From Paragonimus skrjabini miyazakii (Eukaryota > Platyhelminthes > Trematoda > Plagiorchiida > Troglotrematidae), in contig JTDE01000034.1 of NCBI GenBank assembly GCA_014338405.1, positions 216,444 through 280,443 on the forward strand: DNA of 64,000 nucleotides, written 5' to 3'. The notes beneath the pieces were generated by a model. The model searched no databases. It was not told where the DNA came from and saw only the letters and a list, made by a program, of their open reading frames with translations. Every line of letters begins with the position of its first letter. The first letter of the stretch is position 1. The position numbers and the translations under genes were made by a program. Shown one piece after another: positions 24,001 through 36,000 of the stretch.

Positions 24001-27000
24001 GGGTGATGTTCGGTCTACAAGAAAACAATAAATTTGGGTCACCGCACTGCAACATTTCATTTGGTTTTACCACATTTGTTTGTTCGATACAGCAGACTTA
24101 TTACCGAGATCGAACTGTTACTTGAGAGGATTGGGGCAAAGATTGATTCAAGGGCTAGTTATCACTCTTTCTTTTTGCCTGATGTGATCGCTTTGTCGCC
24201 ATTTTTCGTGAATCACCGCTACTCCACAGTGGTCACAGTGTAACCCACAATGGAACCAATCAACATATATGCGATGAAGTTATTGATCGCCGATCGGCAT
24301 TTCTTTGTAGTACCCAGCGTTTGCATTTGCCCTTCGTTGAGTAGTGGTAAGATATATATTTTTTTTAAATTGAGCTTTCTCAATTGTTGTCGCTTCTACG
24401 TCAACTGTGTAACGGAACCTGCTCTGAATAGGCAGTTGCGCTTAACTCACCACACACGACAAATGTATTGATTGAAAGATAGCGAAGGACATTAATTCAA
24501 CTCAATGCCTACGAGGAAAAATTAGATTTGTCACTACGATAACCATGTCACAGAGCCAAGCTCCAACCGATCTGATACGAGTATTTCAACGGGTCGGGTA
24601 ATTAGCCTAAATGACGGACATACAATATTTTTTAAACACGAACTGTTATCAACCCCAGTCACTTAATAAGTTGGACAAAAAAATTACACACTCGCTGGAA
24701 TGTATCTTATCGATCTACCGGCATTGAAGTCTATCAACTGCATTTCAATAATATCCCATCAGATACAATTTAGCCGCAAAAGTTAAGACGGAAATTAAGA
24801 GAATGAGTAAGTTATGGCTGGTAATAATTTGTAAGGCCTATTTATCGACATTTTAAGGAATAATTCACATAACTTCAATCGAAGAAACAGCAAGCGGTGA
24901 AACCCAAATTTAAGCAACAATTTATAAATATATAAAACTCGAATTTAAAGCAATCTGTTTCTCAAAAGTATGGCCCTGCATGGTTAACAACACTGAACAA
25001 TTAAAAAGTTCTTTCATTGGAGCAGCAGACGTTAGTAATTCCGGTCATCGAATGAAAGTTATCTTTTGCGATATGATAAGGAAGAGAAAGCAAAAAAGCA
25101 AGAAAAGGAACTTATCAAAAATCAAAAGCTCTTCAAGGTACAGTGTTGCTGTCACAAGCATGGCTCACGCATTGGGACAGAAAAATGTCCTTCATAATGA
25201 GACAATCGTCATAAGGTAGTAGAAATTAACGCCAAGTTCCCCATATAAATGTGTTGTGGGTTTTTAAAGAACTTAGAACATTCATTAAACAAATCAGTGG
25301 CTGCGTAGAAGGACAGTTCCACTCGAAAAATCGCATTGCAAGAAGAGATAAACGTGACACCACGAAAAAAGTGATCGCGGGAGAATGAGAAATAGGGTGC
25401 ACATCACAGCCCATGTTATAGGGATTCGACTGAACGGCGGTATTGTGAAAATCGGTTATGTACTTCGCGACCTTGTCCGTCCAGGCAAGTTGGCTTCGGT
25501 AGTCATCCACTAAACTGACGTCGAACACTACAGCGGCGCCGTCACGAACCGCGGTAGCGTCGGGTATGATGTACAAACTTACAGTTGTTGCTCGTAGCTC
25601 AGACTTCGCAGCCTTTCCGTTAGGTTCTTGGTCACACAGTTGTGCCGAACACAACGCACGTCATGGGTGATCCAGCATGATCACAGAATATGTGCTAGGC
25701 TTTCCGGTTGACTGAAGTTGCCACTGCAGAGAACCGAGTGGTCACTTCGGCCACCTCGTGAATTTTGGACCTTAGTTCGTAAGAGACTATATCTGAGGTG
25801 GATGGCACGAATAACTAGTCTGGGAAAGATGCGGTCTGAATCGAACTGCCAACCATTAGACGGTGAAGAGAGTGACACTTCCTGAAGACCACGGCCATCA
25901 AGCGAATGGTAGAGTTTATCCATCCATGCCACATGGGCTTCCTCGTTGTTCGTCACCACTACACCCTGAACGCGTACTGGAATTTTCATTTCCCTCAAGA
26001 TATGGTCAAACGCATTATCTTTGACCACAGTCCGCAGAACTGGACATTGACTGGAAAGCAGTCCATCTATTCGAGATTTGCGCGAGACGAGAATAGTGTT
26101 GGGCAAACTTTGGATGCCCGGACCACCCAAACAAACTGGCTTGTGGATGTAGGTGATTGGCACGTCTCTGAGAAGGCGGGGCCACTGCCTAACAAACTGG
26201 CGCAATGTACGGTCCATAACATCAAGCGTGTTCTGATGGACTGGGCCCAAAACTAGTGAGTAATTCATTTTGGGAATCGCAGGCTGTCTTAGAACGTATA
26301 GGCGTTGATGCCTCTTCCGAGACACTGATATTTACATAATTCATCGTAGGAAGTTACAGTCATTCCTTCCAGGTGAACGGGATACTCAAATAGGTCACCA
26401 TGCCATAAGCGCTTAATGAGCGGATAATGTTCGCGCCGAATTGGGAAGACTCGTAGACGGTAGCTGTTGTGCTGTGCTTATGGTCATCACAAATGATTAG
26501 TAGTTTAGTTTACGAGCGCTGATCCTCAGTCCGGATAACTCCAGAGCACTAGCGGCGACTGTGAGCTTCTCGGAGTGACGGGTGGGATTCTCAGCCAGAA
26601 GGATCAGATCGTCAGCGTACACAAAACTGCTGACCAGTGTATCATGGAGATGTTAGCCAAGCTCCAGTCGAGACAGAGCCGGCATCTCATTCATTGGCAT
26701 GATGAATAGTAGCGGCGACGGTGGGTCACCCTGGCGAGCACCACGCTGGGACCCGAGGACGAAGCCTTTGAGTGTGGCTGAGGCGTTTCAATAAGGGTCA
26801 GTAATGTGATACGTTAAAGGAAGAGGGACACTGAAGGCTCGAGCCGATGTGATAATCGGATCCTGTGATATAGAATCGAACGCTTTGGATACGTTAATAA
26901 AGACCGCACACAGACTGGAGGACGTGAAGCATGAATTCCGGAGCAGTGCATACAGTACTGACGTCACCTCGAGGCAACCGTCGCGGTGTAGTAATGCGAA

Positions 27001-30000
27001 CTGAAGAGCGGACAGTGGCAAACGCATATTCCAACGATCCGCTCGTATCTTAGGAAAGCAACGTAACAACGTTGGAGATATGGTGATCATTCTCATTTCG
27101 CTGGGAGAGGAAGGGTTATTCACTTTCGTAACAAGTGTGATGCGGGAGAGGAACAGATGAACTGGACAACCTTCAGTTGGCAGGAAGAGGTTGAAATATC
27201 CCGCCAAAGCATTAACTTTCAAACGCCTTAAATATTTGGGCAACAGGCTGGCCAAGGCTGGAGTGCTATTTATCGTGCTCTTCAGCGTTCTGGAAACTTC
27301 CTCTCCAGTGCTTAGATCGACCAAGAACCACTCCGGAGGCAGGATCGTGTGACATGCTCGTCCATCCACCTGCGCATTAGCCGATAGTACCTCGGACAAG
27401 TATTTGTTGGAATTATCCAGGAGGCCGCGGTTTGCCTTATAGGCAGTTCTTTAGTTTTCAGAAAGGGATACAAAAGCAACATTCCTCTTTCGGGGTTGGT
27501 ACAATGTCTGAATAGCAACGTATTTAGCGTTCCGTACCAGCTTTCTGGTCGGGTTAGTTCCCGCAGCGATACAAACACGTCTCCTGGTGACCAGTCGCCA
27601 GGTATACGGAAAAGCTTGTGAGTTGTGCATGTTGAATAGTGAATTTGTCCGTATCCTTGTGAAAATGCTTGCAGGATGACCGCGGACAATCGCTAACAAT
27701 TCATCAATGTGTAGGAAAGTCTTCCTATTGACTCCGGTTGGGTTATTGTTGTTTGGGCCGGATAGAAACACCACTGGAAATGCTCAGCAGCTTGGGACTC
27801 AATATCCAACGTCATGTTTGTTTGTGAGGTGATGGTTGGAATGGTAACATAAAGACGCGTCCTGATGCTCCGCAGAGAACAATCAGGGAAACGTCGGAGC
27901 AGCTGGTGATGAAGTTCGTGTCCAGTGGATCACGGCGGAGCCAGCTCATCGGCAATTTCGACCAACTTCGTCCAACGAGTTTCATGCACCTGAGTTTCTC
28001 CCAGTTGCGTTCGATCAGATGTGCATGCCTCCTGTGTTGACTGAGATCAATTTTGGCTGGAAAGCTGTGGTCACAATCGGCGCAGTCAAGGATCAGAGAA
28101 GGCCGAGAACCTACTTCCTGTTTTGCACCATCTGTGCGTCGATGTATACGGGCATGCACTGACAAACCAGCATTCGATTTACACATCTAGCCACGCTCTG
28201 AACAGTTGTACTCCGTCCGCCTATCCTGTGTACTGATAAATGCCGGCAGAGGGGTTGACTCTATCTGGAGTTGCTGCACGCTTAGCCTGTCAAGACTGTC
28301 ACCGAGATTGCACAGTCGGCACCAAGAAAAGGTGGTTCAATACGCCGACTAAAAGTCACTCCCGGTTAATAAGTCAATTACTACAAATAATGCCATACAT
28401 TGGGGTTACTGGCAACCAGCTTGTTTTGGTGTGCTTATCATTAAAATGCGATCATCTTAAGCATAATATCAACGTAAACACGAACGTTTCATGGTAGCTG
28501 GAGATATAAATGCTGAATTTACCTCCAACGACAAACTGAAGTAATTCCACCTCGTTGCGAAATGTGACCGAAATAGGTTCAAGAACGACGCTTATTTTTA
28601 TACTTTGAGCACTTTTGAATAATTGTGAGATTCTGAGTAGTCCAGCTGTTAAAATGATAAGTGCCACATACTTATTCCGAGCAAACCACTATAGCTGGTG
28701 ACAGTGTTTTTTGAAACCACATGTTCTGAACAGTATACCTACGTAATTTCCTGAGGAGAATTGCATAGAGTTTTGTTAGCTACAAAAACCAACCGAACAA
28801 CAAAATTACTTGAGAAATATTTCGGCGTTGTTTGGCGTTATGCAGGAAAATCCTGGTTTCGAAACAATCTTTTTCAGGTACAACATTCATTCAACCTGGT
28901 CATCATTAGTAGTTTTGTATGCTGACTTTTGATACTACCTTAGTATTCTTTATTTCGTGGGTTTTTTCTTGCTGTCCTACGAATATCTTCACTTTAGAAC
29001 TCTCGTTGTTAGTAGGCCTCCTTTAGTATATGTTTACTGCGAAATAACTAATTTGAGCCGGTAGAAAACGAATCATATATAGTTACTCTTACAAGAGAAT
29101 AGTATCTCAAGTTTGGCGGTATTAAGCAATCTGTTTGTGTGAAATCGGGGCTTTGGATAAATTTGAGCCAGTGACAAGAACGATAGGTCTCTGTGCGACA
29201 TGTCTCACTGTTTAATTTACGAAGCCACCTCAATAGACTGAAACTGCCTTATTAGAACTTCATTACCCAAGTATTTCACTGTGTATTCGATGTCCACCGA
29301 ATCATCCAAGGGATGGACTCTTATGACATTTTGAACAGCTTTTAATGCAGCTATTTAGTGATGCAATTGTGTTATTTCTAAGTAGTATGACAAGATTTTG
29401 GGTTTGAAACTATTCCTTCGTAAACAATCCAGTTTTTGGCTGGATTCAAACGAACCGTAAGAACCGCTTGACCTCATCCGGCCTGTATTGTTCCGAATGA
29501 GCTGGAAAACTACCCCGAGGACCAAAAAATCAGGCTGAGACTCCATCTCCCCACCAATAATTGCTAGATAAGGTGAACATGACTCACGATTGATCGTATT
29601 TCCCGCATTTTTACAGAATTCTCAGCCAGCTACCTCCGAATTGAAGCGCAATACTTCAGTTTCTCTATCGTTATGGCTAGTCAGTAGTGCCTATCCATTT
29701 TATTTGTCAGTCATCAGTTATTATTTACTCAAGTCTTGGTTCCATCTCCTAAACTGATTTCACATCAGAAAAGAACAACTCGCTGTTTAAATGACATTTT
29801 ACTTACTATTCTAAAACTATAATGACGAATTACAAAGGCACAGGAATATTGGGTTGAATTTACCTCAAACGGAATCGCTCAACATCTGCTGGTTTCCACC
29901 GGTCTCTTTTATTCAGGCTGTCGTAATGATAATGTTTAAACCAGTTTGAAAAGTTCGGACTAAGCCGAGTGAGATGCTGTGGTTTTTAGTTCAAGTTGCA

Positions 30001-33000
30001 ACGGGATATCGTAACTTACTGTTTTGGGATTAACCATTTAAACGGCTTTTGTTGCAAGCTCATGTTGGTTATAAGAAGTCAATCAGTAAACGCAATAGTT
30101 TTGACCAGTTTACTTCAATCTAAAGGTGGCGTGTAGAATTTAAAATGTACACTTTAATGGAAAAATTGCAAAAACATCGAATTGATTACCATGGCAGACC
30201 TGAGGATAGTTTGAGACATTGTGCTCTCATTTCCTAACCACTACTAGATTTTTGGAGTCTATCATTGGCCGGTGTTTTATTCGGATGCTAATCTCCCATT
30301 AGGCGCATTTAAATTACCATAGATAATTATGCTCAATTAATAATAATTAATAAATGAATACCAATTATGCGTAGAGTTTTTGACTACTCTCAAAATAAAT
30401 TATTCTAATCTTTGCCTCAATTATACCCTTTCTCCTCTTTTTAATTTTTATTCAGCGTTTTTTGGATACCTTTGCGTTTGGAAGATTCACACATCAATGC
30501 ATTGGTGCAATTCAACAAACGAAGTGAATTCACGCAGGCTCAGAAGAAGCTTTTATGCGAGGATATTGCACAGTACTGTTTGACCGGTGTCTCGCGGGTG
30601 TGTCTCAATCGTTTAGCTTCTGTCCTAAAAATAGATTCACGGCTCATGAAAGAGGTAGCATAAATTTTGTATGGCTTTAATACTCCACGGATGTTTTCTT
30701 CATAAGATGCTAGTGGATAGGGAGCAGTAATGAGAAGCTCGGTTGACGACCGTTGAGTGTATTGGTTATAAGTAAGTTGTGTGGATACAAATTGGACAGT
30801 CCAATATGATCGGTGCTTTCCTATCGGTTATCAAGTCTATATTGTAAACAAGCTTTTGGTTATTTGATTTTTTTCTGTTGTCAGAACTCACCAACAGTGT
30901 ATATCCCTGAAATAAACTGGATTCGAATTCCACTCTATTCTCCCATAAGATGAGCTTCTTGACCGCCGCTTTTGTGATCCTACCTTAGTCCGATTGAATA
31001 ACTACGGTTAAAGGCTCAGTCACATTCATTTGTAAGCGATGCTGAGATTGCTCGTCTAGATATTTTCCCATAATGGAAAATATAGCCAATCCGATTAACA
31101 TTTTGCTTTCAATTTCGCTGGGCATTGTTGACCTTGGGTCATTATTTACAGTCAGTATGATAGTTATTGGGCTTGTTTTTGAGAAGGTTGGTTGACATCA
31201 ACAATACTGGCAAATAAGTGCAGATCAAGTTTTAGAAATGACCTTACGGTGATGCTTACTATGGTGCCAACGGCGCTGGGGTTGATAAAATCACCTAAGA
31301 GGAAGCAAAATGGAGCTCAAATTCACATCGCGGCAAGGCTGCGCACTATTAACAACTCATATAACAAGAGCGAAAATCATATCCAGTGTTTCTGTTTCCG
31401 AGGCCAGACGGAATTATTCGCTTGACAAAGAAGGATTCAAATAAACGTGTGCTGTTCGAACTAAGAATCGTCCAACTTACTTTGGCTCAGTTTTGGTTAT
31501 AAATACAAAACAAGGAAGATAAAGTATATAAAGGAACCAAAAAATTCACCTACTCTCCAAAAAGTGTAAAACTGTAGAAAGAAACTTGATGACAGTTATT
31601 TTCAAATGGAACATTATGCTGGTATCATCATTTCTAATTGACCAGTTGCGCACGTCCACTATTGTAACAAATTCAGTGTGCTCCCGTTATCAAAAATCTT
31701 TGCCCTAGTCCCAACATTGGTACCAGTGGGATATTGGCTAGATTCTACATTGTACACGTGATCAGAGTTGACTTATGTAAACCAGCGACTCAAATGTCGG
31801 TACTTACTTGTCATAATCGACGTGTGACCATAGTCACGATTGAACTAATTCCTTTTTATATTGCTAATGAGATAGAGGGTTGGAATGACTCAGATTGCGA
31901 ATTTCAGACAAAATGAAGATGAACAGGAAAACCATACAGTCATGGATCAAACAGATTAGACTGTATAGAAATCACAGGCAAGCTGTTGGATGTAAGCACC
32001 CAAAAATTACATCCATTAGAAGGGACCAACCGCAATGTGGTAAATTAATCCGTGTGATAACAAAGGTGTACGTGTGTTAAGTTTAATTTCTGTACGCATA
32101 TTGTAATGATACTTGTCTAACAAGGATATCAGAACCACGTATCTCAAAGACGTTCTGTTTCCAACTAAAATTTTCAAGAAGGCAAAGGCAGGCTTGGTTA
32201 TGAGACGATGTATGTGGGTTATTTGCAAGTAAAATCGGGTTATCTGGTTCGACAAATCTTGATTCAACATATGTCAGGGAAGCATGAGACTCCGAACTTG
32301 AGGGTGGAGTTACCAATTATCAGTTAGGGAGGTCACGTACTTCTTCGTTTGAAGTGACAGAATTTCCACTCCTAACTAAACAGTAGTAGGAATTCGCGGA
32401 AAAAGTGAGTTAGGTATACTGATCAAAAGTATCACAGTATAAGACTGCTGCATGAGCTGAAAGACAAGTTCTGCTCTAGAAATCCGAAACGAGTAGTAGA
32501 CACTTAAGTAATAATAACCCTTTGAAGCGGAGTACGGAATTCTTATCCAACCTCAGTAGGTTCGAAATCCCTGAAAAGACTTAGAAGAACAGCCTCATCA
32601 TCTTTGTAGAAAAAAATTATTTCCAATATGCTACGACCTGTCTACGAGTTAACCAAAACATCTGGTGGCGCCGTCAGCCATGAAGACCCAGGCCTATCTT
32701 TCTCATTAAAGCTTAGGGTTGCTTCCGTTTGAACCGTTCCAATTTTGGTAAGGCGGAAAGTATACTGGTCAGGTATGTTATGAGGATTTTAATCCCATAA
32801 GTTGGATACCGTCTATAACTGACTGTATTTGATGTCTTACCCTATACAGAAGGGGACCAATCATAAAAGAATGAAATCTTGGCCCAAAAGGGTGAGTGAG
32901 TGAGCTCTAGGAAGTAGAACCAAATAATTTTCGAAACCAGCTAAAGTAAACTTAAATAACAGTGGGATATGGGATATTTTTTTCTTGGACGTTTTCAACG

Positions 33001-36000
33001 TTAGTATTTGAAAACTTTGCTAACTTACTAGCTGTTAGTAAAAATATTGAAAGGTGTTTTTCAGAAAAAAATATCCCTTTGATATATTTGGTAGGAGATA
33101 ATACCATTGGGTAAGCCCTCCTCATCTACCGTGTGTGACACGTGATTCCAAAAGCAAGTTCAAGAATCAAACTAATGAGCAATTAACAATAATAATAGCA
33201 ATAATCAGTTAAATCAAGAAGGCTAGTCTCATCAGCCAAACTAAGAGGGTTTATCACAAGCTTACTAATTAGATCCAACGGGACGACTACCTCCTGTCCT
33301 CTTGAGACCCAGTGAAAACCTGAACGTTACTCACAAAAGATTTGAAGCGAATGCTAGATGTAAAGAAGAAGTTTTGTCATTGCGATAACTGGTTAAGGTT
33401 TCAAGAGGCCGTGTTTACAAGCAAAAAAAATGGTACACACTTTCCTGACTAATAGAGAGAATAGGCTTTCATTTTGGCCAGTTGAACATGAATACCAGAA
33501 TGTGATGTTTGCGTTCAGAAGTTGAGCTTAACCTGCAAAGGTTGTTTTAGATACCTGGTCAACCAAAATGGAACAATAAATAACGCCGCGAAATAAGTTT
33601 ATGAAAACCTATACTATGCTGATCCGAATCCAACCAGGATAACAGAAGATGTATCATTTGTGATAGCTGCATTAGGTCACTTAGATCAGAGAACAAACAC
33701 AAGTGCTGCGCTTTGGTACTCATAGATAGATTATGACTTCAATCTAAAGCACAGAAAATAGCTCCGCGAAAGATCAGCATAGCACATCAGTGGTTAGTTA
33801 AAAATAAGGCAGCGGAAATATCTTTTTAGAGTAGTAGTGCAAAAGCTAAACCTTCAAAGATCAGAATTAGAAATTATAAAACATTTTAGAGGATGTCTCT
33901 CAAAATAAACCCTTTTCAGGGCAGATGGGACTTTTCTGAAAGGTTCTTTGGAATATAAACTAATAAATTACTATTTAATGTTTGTTTTTTACAGATCATC
34001 CTCTTTTATTTTCACTCATCAAGTTTTGCATGTTTGCGCTCCTCCTGTTTTTGCGTAAAATTAGTAACCCATTATATGTGTAGTACTTCTTGTGAAAATA
34101 CTGCTTACGAATTTTTGACTTCTAGGTCAGCTAGCCCGATCGATTAAAACTAGAATGTTTAACGGATTAACAACGGACAATCACAGCCCTAGAACAACAT
34201 CAGACACATCATTCCTCTTCACCCCAAATTATAACGGGCAGCAAATTGCACTAGAGCTCGATACCGATTTGACCGTTACATTGCTGAAGTCGAATGCCTT
34301 GTCACAGCTTCCATTGATGGGCCAACTTAAAATTCAGAGTACATAGTAGTCAGACAGCGTGTGTTATTGGTATCTTCCATTATCACGTGTCCTATAACTA
34401 TTGTGTAAGCCACACACGTGGCCATGTAACTGCAGGATCAGGCTGGACTAAGCTGAAACTGGATTAACCATCGTCCATACATTCCACCGTGTTAATACAA
34501 GTGAACTCCTCTCATGATTACCTATGATTTTGAATGAACGTATGAATTTGTTCGACCAAACAAAACAGGGGAAGCTGCTACACACTTACTACTCTCACTG
34601 TAAGCAGTACCGATGTTCTGGAAGGCCCGGGCTTTATCTTAAGTTCTTCGTAATAGGGGTGGAAATAAAATAAGAGGCTCCAAAAAGAAAATGCAATTGA
34701 ACCTGTCCAGCCTTCACAGTAGACAACACCTATAGTACCCGCATCAAAGCCCTACGTTACAGTAGGAATTTGTGATGACTATAAAATAAAAGTGAAACAT
34801 GTGTTATAGTTTGACCGCCATCACTTACCAAAACTTGAGAGTTATACGCATCTTTATCTGAAGTAGACGTTTTACAAAACAACAAAATGAACTAGATAAA
34901 GATTCAAGCTATTGTACTGTTATTAGTACTCACGAAGGTTTGTTTCCTTACACCAGCCTCTGACTCAGAATTAACTCTGAAACCTCTATTTTCAACGCAT
35001 CATTGATTGTCTTTTTGAGGATATACCCAATGCATATGAACAGTCTAGTGACATTCTAATAGTCCGACGTAATAATGATCAGCAGCTGTTGACTTTGAGC
35101 TTGGTCTTGGAAAGATTATCGGATGCATATATTGTGCTAATGAAGAAAATCTGTGGGTTTCTGGCACCAGGTGTATAATACCCCAGATTTAAACTGTGAA
35201 AACTACAACCACTAGTGGAGAAAATACGGGCTGCGCTCAATGCACCATCACCGAAAAACGTAGGCGAGTTTCTGTCGTTTTACGAATGGTAAACCAGTTT
35301 CCTTGATTCACACCTTTCGCACTGGAGCATGTTTGTTCTCTTTATCTGCTTCTGTGTATGGGAGAAAGTTTTGCCGAACTGGAGCTTTCTCCATCACAAT
35401 TAAGCAGATTTCTACTTCACCACGTATTCTAATACGTTACGATCTAGAAAACTTAATTCTATTTTCTTCCAATACTCTTCCCATATGGTCTAGTTACCTA
35501 CATACTCCACAAGTTTCCAGATACTTCAGAACATCCCAACTCTCACTGTTGTTAGACATTGAGCACAGCAGAAAGGAATTACTCGCAGCTTCAATGGGAA
35601 GTCTTGGGTATTATATCTGGTGTAAAATGGTTCCTTAAAACTTTTTGGGACGACGGTTAACAGTTTTACCGACTGTGGGCCTCTATTTTATTACTAGGTG
35701 ATGGGAAGCTAGTCAACAAATAACCTCACCGCAGGCGATTTTTGGGTTTTTTATTCTATCTGCTTACAACTATACAATGCACTGCAATCCCAGACGATTC
35801 AATGGTGCTGCCGATACCTTAGGCAAGTTACCAGTACCAGATCCAAATTCAACAGAATTCATTCCACAAGAGTTTAGGAATCTTACTCAATGCTTTAACC
35901 TTTCCCCTATTACGTTAACAGATATATGACCAGCACCAACCAATGACACCGTGCTAGTCTTAGTCATGCGTACATGCAGACAGAATGGCCAGAACGGATA

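Noticed and set aside
25906..26256. 116-codon plus-strand frame
   Set aside because: Opposite-strand shadow of the R2-type element's thumb region.
26788..27399. 203-codon minus-strand frame as a stand-alone gene
   Set aside because: It is the reverse transcriptase part of the R2-type relic, bounded by a stop and a frameshift.
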